Below the pieces are notes generated by a model. It did not search any database. It was given only the letters and a program-made list of their open reading frames with translations, and had not been told where the DNA came from. A program made the translations under genes and the position numbers. A DNA stretch of 13,417 bases from JAGXQV01 sp964527565 (GTDB lineage Bacteria > Pseudomonadota > Gammaproteobacteria > Burkholderiales > Sulfuricellaceae). The DNA lies in contig CAZGOY010000065.1 of assembly GCA_964527565.1 (NCBI GenBank), positions 1 through 13,417 of the forward strand, written 5' to 3'. Shown here piece after piece: positions 4,274 through 11,729 of the stretch (position 1 is the stretch's first letter; the number at the start of each line of letters is the position of its first letter).

Positions 4274-4570
4274 ATGATCTACAATGGTTTGGCACCTATC
4301 CATCCCGGCGAGTACCTCGCCGAACTTCTTGAAGAGCTTCATATCTCTCAAGCATTGTTCGCTCGTGCCATTGGTGTGTCGCCCATGCGCATTTCCCACA
4401 TCGTTAAAGGCAGGCGCCCTGTTACGGCTGAACTGGCGTTGCTGTTTGCAAAAGCTTTTGAGCAAACGCCGCAGTACTGGCTTAATTTGCAAGCCAGTTA
4501 TGATCTGATAACCGCTGAGAAAAGCATCGCCGGTCGTCTCTTCTCCGTTCATAGCCTGGCCCATGTTTGA
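4274..4570 (+). CDS. higA: HigA-family antitoxin, XRE-type DNA-binding protein
   Basis: This 98-residue antitoxin should bind HigB and repress the operon through the dyad at 3957-3971. It opens with the family's IHPGEYLAELLEELHIS (residues 9-25). The helix-turn-helix follows: QALFARAIGVSPMRISHIVK at about 26-45 and then PVTAELALLFAKAF. YWLNLQASYDL at about 68-78 closes the conserved part. AGGGG precedes the ATG by 8 bases, a much better ribosome site than the toxin has, which suits an antitoxin made in excess. A dyad CCTCTCAT/ATGAGAGG follows its stop. Confidence 0.93.
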   Translation: MIYNGLAPIHPGEYLAELLEELHISQALFARAIGVSPMRISHIVKGRRPVTAELALLFAKAFEQTPQYWLNLQASYDLITAEKSIAGRLFSVHSLAHV

Positions 4571-4579
4571 TGGCAATTC

Positions 4580-4610
4580 CCTCTCATCCTCATCTCGAAG
4601 ATATGAGAGG
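4580..4610 (+). terminator. Possible terminator after higBA
   Basis: CCTCTCAT (4580-4587) and ATGAGAGG (4603-4610) pair exactly around a 15-base loop, 9 bp after the higA stop. There is no T run, so it would be a weak or factor-dependent terminator, or only a stem that separates higBA from the permease genes. Confidence 0.35.
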
Positions 4611-4668
4611 TTGAAGTGGCTCTGGCTGCCTGCCCCCCGCTGGCCTTGACGCGACATTCCGCCGTCCC

Positions 4669-5877
4669 ATGCGCTTTCCCGACCTGATCCGCTTCGCCGG
4701 CAGCGCCGCTGCCGGAAATCCCTTGCGTGCCGCGCTGTCGGTGCTGTCGGTGGCTATCGGGGTGGCGGCGGTGGTGGTGCTGACGGCGCTGGGTGACGGG
4801 GCGCGGCGCTACGTGGTCGATCAGTTTTCCTCCCTCGGCAGCAATCTGGTCATCGTGTTGCCCGGCCGTTCGGAAACCGGCGGTTTCAATCCGGCCAACG
4901 CCATCACCAGCACCCCGCGCGACCTGACCATCCGCGACGCGCAGGCGTTGCTGCGCGGCAGCGCCGTCCGCCGTCTGGCGCCGCTGGTGATCGGCACATC
5001 CGAAATCAGCGCAGGCGGCAAGCTGCGCGAGGTGATGGTGGCTGGCACCACTTCACAATATGTCGAGGTGCGCCGCCTGACGCTGGCCCAGGGGCGTTTC
5101 CTGCCGGAAGAGGATTGGGAGCGCGGCTCGGCGGAAGTGGTGATCGGCGCCAAGGTCCGCGACGATCTGTTCGGCCACGAAACGGCGCTCGGCAAGTTGG
5201 TGCGCATCGGTGACCGGCGCTTCCGTGTGGTCGGCGTGATGGCTGCCAGCGGGCAGGGGATGGGCATGAACAGCGACGAACTGGTGATCGTCCCGGTGGC
5301 GCTGGCGCAGGCCATGTTCAACAGCAACACGCTGTTTCGCATTCTTGTCGAGGCGCGCAGCCGCGAGGCGATTCCCGCAGCCAAGACGCAGGCGGAAGCC
5401 ATCCTCAAGCAACGCCACGACGGCGAACTGGACGTCACGGTGATTACCCAGGACGGCGTGCTCGCCACCTTCGACCGCCTGCTCGGCGTGCTGACGCTGG
5501 GCGTGGCTGGTATCGCCGCCATCAGCCTGGCGGTGGCCGGCATCCTGGTGATGAACGTGATGCTGGTTTCGGTGACCCAGCGCACCCCGGAAATCGGCCT
5601 GCTGAAGGCACTGGGCGCCAGCGGCGGCACCCTGCGCCTGATCTTTCTGACGGAAGCGGCGATGCTGTCGCTGGCCGGTGCCTTGGCCGGCTATGTGCTC
5701 GGCCAGGCCAGCGCGGCGCTGATCCGCCAGCTTTATCCCGCCTTTCCGGCCTACCCGCCGGCCTGGGCGGTGATTGCCGGCCTGGCGACGGCGCTGGCCA
5801 CCGGCCTGCTCTTCGGCGTGGCGCCCGCACGCCGTGCCGCTGCGCTCGATCCGGTGCAGGCGCTGGCGAAGCGATGA
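4669..5877 (+). CDS. MacB-type ABC transporter permease
   Basis: This 402-residue inner-membrane protein has the MacB permease layout. There is one N-terminal membrane helix (about 20-41, LRAALSVLSVAIGVAAVVVLTAL) and a large periplasmic domain (about 45-265, with GSNLVIVLPGRS and RFRVVGVM). Three C-terminal FtsX-type helices follow, at about 268-300, 322-348 and 363-388. The coupling segment TPEIGLLKALGAS at 305-317 contacts the ATPase. It ends with the usual APARRAAALDPVQAL motif. No ATPase domain is fused, so a separate LolD/MacB-type ATPase is needed. No clear ribosome site precedes the ATG at 4669; the frame is open upstream only to 4615 and has no other ATG or GTG. The next gene overlaps by 4 bp. 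The substrate cannot be told. Confidence 0.88.
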   Translation: MRFPDLIRFAGSAAAGNPLRAALSVLSVAIGVAAVVVLTALGDGARRYVVDQFSSLGSNLVIVLPGRSETGGFNPANAITSTPRDLTIRDAQALLRGSAVRRLAPLVIGTSEISAGGKLREVMVAGTTSQYVEVRRLTLAQGRFLPEEDWERGSAEVVIGAKVRDDLFGHETALGKLVRIGDRRFRVVGVMAASGQGMGMNSDELVIVPVALAQAMFNSNTLFRILVEARSREAIPAAKTQAEAILKQRHDGELDVTVITQDGVLATFDRLLGVLTLGVAGIAAISLAVAGILVMNVMLVSVTQRTPEIGLLKALGASGGTLRLIFLTEAAMLSLAGALAGYVLGQASAALIRQLYPAFPAYPPAWAVIAGLATALATGLLFGVAPARRAAALDPVQALAKR

Positions 5878-7079
5878 TCCGCCCTGCCGATACCCTCCTG
5901 CTGGCCATGCGCGCCGTCACCGCGCAACGCATGCGCAGCTTTCTCACCGTGCTGGGCATTGCCGTCGGCATTGCGGCGGTGATCCTGCTGACCTCCATCG
6001 GCGAGGGCATTCACCGTTTTGTGCTGGCCGAATTTACCCAGTTCGGCACCAATGTCATCAGCGTTGCGCCGGGCAAGGTCAAGACTTCGGGCGCGCCGCC
6101 ATCGGGGATTCCCACCTCGGTGCGCCCGTTGACGCTGGAGGATGCGCGCGCGCTGGAGCGGTTGCCCAACGTCACGGCGGTGACGCCGGTGGTGTGGGGC
6201 AATTCGGAGGTCAACGGCAACGGGCGCTTGCGCCGCACCACGGTGTACGGCGTCGGACCGGACATGCTCAAGGTGTTCCGCATCAAGGTCAGAAGCGGTC
6301 AATTCCTGCCCCCGGAAGCCTCCGACAGCGCGCGCGCCTTTGTGGTGCTGGGCGCCAAGCTCAAGCAGGAATTGTTTGGCAGCGATAATCCGCTGGGCGC
6401 GCGCGTGCGCATCGGCGGCCTGCAATTTCGCGTCATCGGCGTGCTGGAAGCCAAGGGGCAGATACTTGGTGTCGATATGGACGATACCGCCTGGATTCCG
6501 GCGGCACGCGCACTGGAACTCTACAACCGGAACGGCTTGATGGAAATCAATATTTCCTATGCCGAGGGCGAACCGGCGAAACGGGTCAGCGAGGCGGCGG
6601 GCGCATTGCTGAAGGCCCGTCACGGGCGCGAGGATTTCACCCTCACCACGCAGGAGGACATGCTGCGCACCCTGTCCAACATCCTCGACATCCTGACCAT
6701 GGCGGTCGGCGCGCTGGGCGGCATTTCCCTGCTGGTCGGCGGGGTGGGCATCGTCACCATCATGACCATCGCCGTCACCGAGCGCACCGGTGAAATCGGC
6801 CTGCTGGCCGCCATCGGCGCGCCGCGCCGCGTCATCCTCGCCTTGTTTCTCGGCGAGGCGGTGGCGCTGTCCGCCGTCGGCGGCGTCCTGGGGCTGGTGT
6901 TCGGCATCGGTCTCGCGCAACTGCTGCATTTCGCCGTGCCCGCACTCCCGGTGCATACGCCATTGAGCTTCGTTATTCTCGCTGAATCTGTCGCCGTGCT
7001 GATCGGCTTGCTGGCCGGCGTCCTCCCGGCGCGGCGCGCAGCGCTGCTTGACCCGGTGGTGGCCCTGCGGGAAGAGTGA
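5874..7079 (+). CDS. Second MacB-type ABC transporter permease
   Basis: The ATG overlaps the previous stop as ATGA, so the two permeases are co-translated and probably form a heterodimer. The 401-residue product has the same plan as its neighbour. An N-terminal helix (about 19-40, RSFLTVLGIAVGIAAVILLT) leads to a periplasmic domain (GTNVISVAPGKVKT, FRVIGVLEAKGQILG). The C-terminal three-helix FtsX domain has TGEIGLLAAIGAPRR as the coupling segment and ends PARRAALLDPVVALREE. The two copies are diverged paralogues. Neither membrane-fusion protein nor ATPase is in view; in related loci these usually lie just upstream, where this window has higBA and the CRISPR array. Confidence 0.88.
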   Translation: MIRPADTLLLAMRAVTAQRMRSFLTVLGIAVGIAAVILLTSIGEGIHRFVLAEFTQFGTNVISVAPGKVKTSGAPPSGIPTSVRPLTLEDARALERLPNVTAVTPVVWGNSEVNGNGRLRRTTVYGVGPDMLKVFRIKVRSGQFLPPEASDSARAFVVLGAKLKQELFGSDNPLGARVRIGGLQFRVIGVLEAKGQILGVDMDDTAWIPAARALELYNRNGLMEINISYAEGEPAKRVSEAAGALLKARHGREDFTLTTQEDMLRTLSNILDILTMAVGALGGISLLVGGVGIVTIMTIAVTERTGEIGLLAAIGAPRRVILALFLGEAVALSAVGGVLGLVFGIGLAQLLHFAVPALPVHTPLSFVILAESVAVLIGLLAGVLPARRAALLDPVVALREE

Positions 7080-7102
7080 ACACGAAATCCCTTATGGGCC
7101 GA

Positions 7103-7131
7103 TAGACAAAATTTGATAAGACGGATAGGAT
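7103..7131 (+). promoter_or_regulatory. Candidate sigma-70 promoter for the 7195 gene
   Basis: TAGACA (7103-7108) and TAGGAT (7126-7131) are 17 bp apart, in the 115-bp gap between the permeases and the next gene. The match is moderate. It would give a 5' leader of about 55 nt. Confidence 0.4.
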
Positions 7132-7194
7132 TAGGCGGGTGAAGGTTACTTGTTTTTCCCCCCTGATTTTCCCCAATTCAACGGTGTATGTACC

Positions 7195-7623
7195 ATGACA
7201 GACTCTCTCTACAACGATCCCGAACTGACCAAGACCCGCAGGATTTCCTTTGCCGATTTATCTGCCGAGCAGGTGTCCAATGTGGCTGAAATCCTCAACG
7301 AGTTGGAGCATGTCGAGGCCGTGCCAGGTGAGGACGGCGCCAGCGTGGTGGTCACCTACTGCGTGGCCGAACACAAGCTGGAAGAACTGGAGCAGTTGCT
7401 GGCCGACCAGGGCTACCGCCTGGAAAACAACCTGCTGGAAAGAATCCGCCTCGGGCTGATCCATTTCACAGAGGAAATCCAGCAGGACAACCTGAACATG
7501 CCATTGCGCGCGCCGACGCGCGACGACCGGCTGCACATGATCTACGCCAACGCGCACCAGCAGCATGAACAAAACGACCAGAGCGCGCCGGTACCCCCTG
7601 AGGAAATGCGCAGCTATTTCTGA
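7195..7623 (+). CDS. HMA-fold-like small protein without metal-binding cysteines (142 aa)
   Basis: I do not recognise a named gene. Residues about 14-76 (RRISFADLSAEQVSNVAEI, then EAVPGEDGASVVVTY and LEELEQLLADQGYRL) follow the beta-alpha-beta-beta-alpha-beta order of heavy-metal-associated (HMA) ferredoxin-like domains. The CxxC loop after the first strand is replaced by DLSAEQ; the only cysteine is Cys56. A charged tail of about 65 residues with several histidines (MIYANAHQQHEQND) follows. The ATG at 7195 is preferred over a TTG at 7150 because domain similarity starts after it. The YdcF-family gene begins 18 bp after its stop, so the two may be cotranscribed. It is probably cytoplasmic. 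A metal role is doubtful without CxxC. Confidence 0.7.
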   Translation: MTDSLYNDPELTKTRRISFADLSAEQVSNVAEILNELEHVEAVPGEDGASVVVTYCVAEHKLEELEQLLADQGYRLENNLLERIRLGLIHFTEEIQQDNLNMPLRAPTRDDRLHMIYANAHQQHEQNDQSAPVPPEEMRSYF

Positions 7624-7641
7624 TTTTCCCCCGCGAAATTC

Positions 7642-8388
7642 GTGAGTTGGCTTCTTACCAATGTGCTGGCGGCGCTTTTGTTGCCGCCGCTCAGCTTGTT
7701 GCTGCTCGGCGCTGCGGGGTGGGCGCTGCTGCGCCGCCGTCATGCCAAAACCGGCAAGGGCTTGATGATCGCCGCTGCCGTCTTGCTGTGGCTGCTCTCC
7801 ACGCCGCTGCTTTCGTCACAGCTTTTGGCCTGGCTGGAAACGCAGGTTTCCCCGGCGCGCGACTGTGTGCCGCAAGCGATCGTGGTGCTGGGCGCGGGCA
7901 CCCGTTTCAATGCCCCGGAATACGGCGGTGCCGATACCGTCGGCGTGCTTGCCCTGGAACGTCTGCGTTACGCCGTACACCTCCAGCGCCAGACGCGTCT
8001 GCCGATACTGGTAACCGGCGGTAGCCCGGACGGCGGAAAATCCTCCGAGGCGGCCCTGATGAAGGCCGTGCTGGAAAACGATTTCCGGGCGACCGTGAAA
8101 TGGGTTGAGGGCGCAGCACGCAACACCCGCGAAAGCGCGGTCTTCACCCGCCAGTTGTTGCAGAACGACCGTATCGGTGCCGTCCACCTGGTTACCCATG
8201 CCTCGCACATGCCGCGCGCGCAAGGCGTTTTTACCCGTGCCGGGCTGTGCGCCGTGGCAGCGCCCACCGGGAAGGGCCGTGGCAAGATTACCGTGCTGGC
8301 TTTCCTGCCCAGCGCATCGGCATTGCTGGAAAGTCACACCGTTCTGCACGAGACCATCGGCATCCTCTGGTACCGCCTGACGGCGTGA
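7642..8388 (+). CDS. YdcF/ElyC-family membrane protein (DUF218)
   Basis: This 248-residue protein of the DUF218 family resembles ElyC, an envelope factor that affects peptidoglycan or lipid-carrier metabolism in E. coli. Two N-terminal membrane helices (about 5-29 and 39-64) anchor a soluble domain. The domain carries the family motifs: AIVVLGAGTR (79-88), PILVTGGSPDGGKSSEA (121-137), ARNTRESA (159-166) and LVTHASHMPRAQGVFTRAG (183-201). The start is a GTG at 7642 just before the first helix; no strong ribosome site is seen. A gene for a peptidoglycan glycosyltransferase (mtgA) lies about 0.5 kb downstream on the other strand, which fits a cell-envelope neighbourhood but proves nothing. The family assignment is sure; the exact role is not. 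Confidence 0.87.
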   Translation: MSWLLTNVLAALLLPPLSLLLLGAAGWALLRRRHAKTGKGLMIAAAVLLWLLSTPLLSSQLLAWLETQVSPARDCVPQAIVVLGAGTRFNAPEYGGADTVGVLALERLRYAVHLQRQTRLPILVTGGSPDGGKSSEAALMKAVLENDFRATVKWVEGAARNTRESAVFTRQLLQNDRIGAVHLVTHASHMPRAQGVFTRAGLCAVAAPTGKGRGKITVLAFLPSASALLESHTVLHETIGILWYRLTA

Positions 8389-8396
8389 TATAGAAT
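8386..8396 (+). promoter_or_regulatory. Possible extended -10 promoter for the OsmC gene
   Basis: TGATATAGAAT overlaps the stop codon of the YdcF-family gene. It offers an extended -10 (TG-N-TATAGA) or a plain TAGAAT hexamer, 35-45 bp before the OsmC start. No good -35 is present. Confidence 0.3.
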
Positions 8397-8430
8397 CTCC
8401 ACCCTTTTGAACATAAAGGAAAAACCGAAG

Positions 8431-8847
8431 ATGAAAGCGCGCGTCAAATGGGTGGAGGAGATGAGTTTCCTGGGTACCACCGAAAGCGGCCATGCCGTGC
8501 TGATGGATGGCCCTCCCGATGCCGGAGGGCGCAACTTGGGGCCGCGCCCCATGGAAATGCTGCTGCTCGGCGCGGGCGGCTGCACCTCGTTCGACGTGAT
8601 GTTGATCCTGAAGAAAGGGCGCCACGCGGTCAGCGGCTGCGAAGTGCAGATTGACGCCGAGCGCGCCGCCACTGATCCCAAGGTGTTCACCAAAATCCAC
8701 CTGCATTTCGTCGTCAGCGGCAAGGCCATCAAGCCCGAAGCGGTAGAACGCGCGCTCAAGCTCTCCGCAGAAAAATTCTGTTCCGCCACCATCATGCTGG
8801 GCAAGACCGCCACGGTGACGCACGATTTCGAGCTGCTTGAAGTCTGA
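8431..8847 (+). CDS. OsmC-family protein, YhfA-like
   Basis: This 138-residue protein of the OsmC/Ohr superfamily is cytoplasmic and usually involved in thiol-dependent reduction of peroxides. It contains the first cysteine in LLGAGGCTSFDVMLIL (Cys51) and the second in AEKFCSATIML (Cys117), the positions of the redox pair of the superfamily. PRPMEMLL just before Cys51 and the long helix 101-117 are also typical. The ATG at 8431 has AAAGGA 9 nt upstream; a TTG at 8407 in the same frame is less likely. Length is normal for the YhfA-like branch. It converges on mtgA with 17 bp between the stops. Peroxidase activity is inferred from the family. Confidence 0.9.
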   Translation: MKARVKWVEEMSFLGTTESGHAVLMDGPPDAGGRNLGPRPMEMLLLGAGGCTSFDVMLILKKGRHAVSGCEVQIDAERAATDPKVFTKIHLHFVVSGKAIKPEAVERALKLSAEKFCSATIMLGKTATVTHDFELLEV

Positions 8848-8852
8848 AATCA

Positions 8853-8868
8853 GTAAATGGGTATTTAC
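8853..8868. terminator. Weak convergent-gene stem-loop
   Basis: GTAAAT and ATTTAC pair around GGGT between the convergent OsmC and mtgA stops, and the mtgA stop codon lies in the right arm. It is short and A/T-rich and may help end transcription in both directions. No T run of note. Confidence 0.3.
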
Positions 8869-9560
8869 GGGGCGCGCACCTGATTCATGCGCGCCAGAAT
8901 AACCGGCGTTTTCCTTTCCAGACCGCGCGCGTTGCGGTGCAGGTCGTAATAGCGCGGGTTGGGCACCATCGAGGCCAGCCGCGCCGCCTGCGTTGCGGTC
9001 AGGCTGGCGGCGCTGGTGCCGTAGTAATGGCGCGCGGCGGCTTCCGCGCCGAAAACGCCGTTGCCCCATTCGATCACGTTCAGGTAAATCTCCAGGATGC
9101 GGCGCTTGCTCAGGGTGTTTTCCAGCATCACCGTGATGAGCGCTTCTTCCACCTTGCGCAGAGGGTTGCGGCTGCCGGAGAGGAACAGGTTCTTGGCCAG
9201 TTGCTGGCTGATGGTCGAGCCGCCGGCGACGATGCGGCCTTTTTTCAGGTTCTTTTCGTAGGCCTGCTGGATGCCGTCCCAGTCGAAGCCCTCGTGGTCG
9301 AGGAATTTGGAATCTTCCGCCGCGATCAGGGCGCGCTTGAGATGGACGGAAATGCGCGCGTAGGGCACCCATTGTTGGCGCAGCTTTGCATCGGGACGCG
9401 ATTCGCGCAACTCGTCCAGGCGCGCGTCCATGAAGGCGGTGGAGGCCGGGTTGTGATCTTTCCACCACCAGATATGGGCGAAGATCCAGCCCTGGTACAG
9501 CAGCAGCGCGGCGAGCGCCAGAAGGAAGCCGCGCCCCAGCCAGCGGCGGAATCGCTTCAT
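8865..9560 (-). CDS. mtgA: Monofunctional biosynthetic peptidoglycan transglycosylase
   Basis: This 231-residue GT51 enzyme polymerises lipid II into glycan strands at the inner membrane. One N-terminal helix (about 9-31) anchors it. GT51 motifs follow: AAEDSKFLDHEGFDW at 80-94 with the catalytic Glu82, AGGSTISQQLAKNLFL at 112-127, RKVEEALITVMLE at 135-147 with the second Glu region, KRRILEIYLN at 152-161, and EWGNGVFGAEAAARHYY at 164-180. There is no transpeptidase domain, which separates MtgA from class A PBPs. The start ATG overlaps the aroE stop as ATGA, so the pair is an operon. A longer reading from 9611 would overlap aroE by 50 bp and add a non-conserved segment. Confidence 0.95.
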   Translation of the reverse strand: MKRFRRWLGRGFLLALAALLLYQGWIFAHIWWWKDHNPASTAFMDARLDELRESRPDAKLRQQWVPYARISVHLKRALIAAEDSKFLDHEGFDWDGIQQAYEKNLKKGRIVAGGSTISQQLAKNLFLSGSRNPLRKVEEALITVMLENTLSKRRILEIYLNVIEWGNGVFGAEAAARHYYGTSAASLTATQAARLASMVPNPRYYDLHRNARGLERKTPVILARMNQVRAP

Positions 9561-10369
9561 GCGCGCAACTGATTGATGACCGGGGCGGTTTGCGGGCGCA
9601 CGCCGCGCCACAGCAGGAAGGCTTCCGCCGCCTGCTCCACCAGCATGCCCAGACCATCGGCGACCTGCGCCGCGCCGTGGGTGCGGGCAAAGGCCATGAA
9701 CGGCGTTTCGCGCCCGTACATCATGTCGTAGGCCAGCGCGCCAGGGGCAAAAGTAGTCGGCGGCAGGGGCGGCAGCTCGTCGGACAGGCCGCTGGAGGTG
9801 GCGTTGACGACCACGTCGAAGCGCTGGCCCGCCAGACTTTCATAGCCGCCGGATTTGACGCAATCCCGCGCGCCGAACTGTTCCCGCAATGCGTGCGCCT
9901 TGTCCGCCGTGCGGTTGACGATGAACAGCGTCGCCGGTTGCTCCTCCAGCAGGGGCAGCAACACGCCGCGCGCCGCGCCGCCCGCGCCCATCAGCAGGAT
10001 GTTTTTTCCGTGCAGGGGGCAAGCCAAGTTGTGCGTGATGTCGCGCACCAGACCGGCGCCATCGGTGTTGTCGCCGAGCGTGCCGCCGTCGGCCTCGAAG
10101 CGCAGGGTATTGACGGCTTGCGCCAGGCGCGCGCGTTCGGTCAGAAGGGTGGACAGTCGCCAGGCTTCGACCTTGAAGGGCACCGTGACGTTCATGCCCC
10201 GGCCGCCCGCCGCACGAAACGCCGCCACGCTCGCGGCAAAGCCGTCGAGCGGCGCCAGCAGGGCTTCGTAGCGCATATCCTGCCCGCTCTGGCGGGCAAA
10301 GGCGGCATGGATCAGCGGTGATTTGCTGTGGGCGATGGGGTTGCCGGTGACGGCGTAGAGGTCAGTCAT
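9557..10369 (-). CDS. aroE: Shikimate dehydrogenase (NADP+)
   Basis: This 270-residue enzyme reduces 3-dehydroshikimate to shikimate with NADPH in the aromatic amino-acid pathway, in the cytoplasm. Visible motifs are the substrate-binding GNPIAHSKSPLIH (9-21), the catalytic lysine in NVTVPFK (Lys66) and the catalytic aspartate in DNTDGAGL (Asp103). The NADP-binding GAGGAARGV lies at 128-136 and NRTADKA at 152-158. VVNATSSGL (187-195), YDMMYGRETPF and DGLGMLVEQAAEAF complete the signature. The start is the ATG at 10369, because the similarity begins with LYAVTGNP right after it. mtgA follows with a 4-bp overlap. A TAGAAT box lies about 35 bp upstream. Confidence 0.96.
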   Translation of the reverse strand: MTDLYAVTGNPIAHSKSPLIHAAFARQSGQDMRYEALLAPLDGFAASVAAFRAAGGRGMNVTVPFKVEAWRLSTLLTERARLAQAVNTLRFEADGGTLGDNTDGAGLVRDITHNLACPLHGKNILLMGAGGAARGVLLPLLEEQPATLFIVNRTADKAHALREQFGARDCVKSGGYESLAGQRFDVVVNATSSGLSDELPPLPPTTFAPGALAYDMMYGRETPFMAFARTHGAAQVADGLGMLVEQAAEAFLLWRGVRPQTAPVINQLRA

Positions 10370-10390
10370 GGTATTAGGGGCGCCATACGG

Positions 10391-10410
10391 TAAAATGGTG
10401 CGCGATTCTA
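10391..10410. promoter_or_regulatory. Divergent -10 boxes for aroE and the CDF gene
   Basis: In the 58-bp gap between aroE and the CDF gene, TAAAAT (10391-10396) reads rightwards and TAGAAT (10410-10405) reads leftwards. Each is a 5-of-6 match to the -10 consensus and lies about 30-35 bp before its gene. The -35 regions are poor for both. If used, the two promoters overlap and may compete. Confidence 0.4.
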
Positions 10411-10427
10411 CCAAGTTTGGAACCCCC

Positions 10428-11600
10428 TTGAGCACCCATCATTCTCCTGCCAACGCATTTCGGCCTACCGACAGCGAACGCTACCGCGAAGCGCGCAAGG
10501 TCACGTTGGCTAGCCTGGGGGTGAATCTGTCGCTCAGCCTCCTGCAAATCAGCGTGGGCTATTTCGGCAAATCCCAGGCCTTGCTGGCGGACGGGATGCA
10601 CACGCTGTCCGATCTGCTGTCCGATTTTCTGGTGCTGTGGGCCAACCGCCACGGCTCCGCCGCCGCCGACGCGCAGCATCCCTACGGTCACCGTCGCATC
10701 GAGACCGCCGCCACGCTGCTGCTGGGTGCTTCGCTGCTGGGTATCGGCGGGGGCATGATGTGGAACGGCATTGTCCGCCTGCAGGCGCCGGAGGCCTTCG
10801 CGAGCGTGCATTACGCCACCCTGATCGTGGCCCTGCTGACCCTGGCGGCCAAGGAATCGCTTTACCACTACCTGATACGCGCGGCGCGCAAGCTGCATTC
10901 GCAACTGCTCACCGCCAATGCCTGGCACACGCGCGCTGATGCGGCCACCTCGCTGGTGGGCGCCATCGGCATCACCGGCAACCTGCTCGGCTACACCTTC
11001 ATGGATGCACTGGCGGCGGTCGCCGTGTCCTTCATGATCGCGCGCATGGGCTGGAAGCTGGGTTCTGCGGCACTGGCGGAACTGATCGACACCGGGCTGG
11101 ACGAAGGGCAGGTCGAGGCCATCCGCCACACCCTGCTGGAAACGCCGGGCGTGCGCGGCCTGCACGAACTGCGCACGCGGCGCATGGGCGAGCATGCCCT
11201 GGTCGACGCCCACATTCTGGTCGATCCGTACATCAGTGTTTCCGAAGGGCACTATATCGCCGAATTCGCGCGCGGTCGGGTTCTGAAAGCGCATGGCGCG
11301 CTGGATGTGCTGGTGCATATCGACCCCGAGGACGATTCGGCCATGGTGCTCAACCTGCATCTGCCGCCGCGCGCCGCTTTGCTGCGCCATCTGGAGGATC
11401 GCCTGGGCGCCGCGCTGCCCACCCCGCAACAAGTGTTGCTGCATTACCTGCAAGGGCGGGTGGAAGCCGACATCTGGCTGCCGCTGGATTTTTACAGCGA
11501 CGCCCTCAAGGTGGCCGCGTTGCAGAAACGCATCACCGATACCTTGAGCGGCGATGCGTATTTTTCCGCCATCCGGCTGCACGGTAGCATTGCTTCATGA
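10428..11600 (+). CDS. Cation diffusion facilitator (CDF) family transporter
   Basis: This inner-membrane metal/proton antiporter exports divalent cations such as Zn, Fe, Mn or Co. From the TTG at 10428 it has 390 residues. TM2 carries LLADGMHTLSDLLSD (Asp55, His58, Asp62) and TM5 carries AWHTRADAATS (His167, Asp171), the paired metal-site motifs. HPYGHRRIETAAT (84-96) is the conserved loop before TM3. A cytoplasmic dimerisation domain (about 215-300) follows. About 90 more residues (HLPPRAALLRHLEDRLGAAL, VEADIWLPLDFYS) go beyond the usual length near 300. TTG is chosen because GGA precedes it and the TAAAAT box would start transcription after the in-frame ATG at 10398. Longer starts at 10398 and 10368 are possible. 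Metal specificity is unknown. Confidence 0.9.
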   Translation: MSTHHSPANAFRPTDSERYREARKVTLASLGVNLSLSLLQISVGYFGKSQALLADGMHTLSDLLSDFLVLWANRHGSAAADAQHPYGHRRIETAATLLLGASLLGIGGGMMWNGIVRLQAPEAFASVHYATLIVALLTLAAKESLYHYLIRAARKLHSQLLTANAWHTRADAATSLVGAIGITGNLLGYTFMDALAAVAVSFMIARMGWKLGSAALAELIDTGLDEGQVEAIRHTLLETPGVRGLHELRTRRMGEHALVDAHILVDPYISVSEGHYIAEFARGRVLKAHGALDVLVHIDPEDDSAMVLNLHLPPRAALLRHLEDRLGAALPTPQQVLLHYLQGRVEADIWLPLDFYSDALKVAALQKRITDTLSGDAYFSAIRLHGSIAS

Positions 11601-11603
11601 GCG

Positions 11604-11620
11604 AGCACCAAAACGGTGCG
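11604..11620. promoter_or_regulatory. NtrC-like binding site upstream of glnA
   Basis: GCACC and GGTGC are exact inverted repeats around AAAAC, close to the NtrC consensus GCACCAAAATGGTGC. It lies about 110 bp upstream of the sigma-54 -24 element, a usual enhancer distance. It starts four bases after the CDF stop codon. Confidence 0.6.
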
Positions 11621-11648
11621 CTTGAAATGGCGAATGCCCCGTATGGGT

Positions 11649-11666
11649 GCACAAGCGGTTTTGTGC
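11649..11666. promoter_or_regulatory. Second dyad in the glnA control region
   Basis: GCACAA and TTGTGC are exact inverted repeats around six bases. The half-sites look like NtrC half-sites but are spaced 3 bp wider than the consensus, so this is either a weak second NtrC site or a different operator. A further GTG...GGCAC half-site lies at 11678-11690. Confidence 0.35.
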
Positions 11667-11713
11667 CCGAACAGCGATGTGTTATGGCACAATGACTTTT
11701 GTCCCGGAATGAA

Positions 11714-11729
11714 TGGCATGCTTAATGCT
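11714..11729 (+). promoter_or_regulatory. Sigma-54 promoter of glnA
   Basis: TGGCATG, four bases, ATGCT: the GG (11715-11716) and GC (11727-11728) are exactly 10 bp apart, and the rest matches TGGCACG-N4-TTGCT at all but two positions. Transcription should start near 11740, giving a leader of about 50 nt. With the NtrC-like site upstream, this indicates nitrogen control. Confidence 0.75.

Noticed and set aside
5053..6956. Long minus-strand frames opposite the ABC permeases.
   Set aside because: GC-rich shadows of the two permease genes, with compositions typical of antisense frames.
7622..7640. TTTTCCCCCGCG between the 142-residue gene and the YdcF-family gene resembles the start of the CRISPR repeat.
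   Set aside because: Only about 11 bases match, the stem-loop half is absent and there is no partner at 61 bp; chance in GC-rich DNA is enough.
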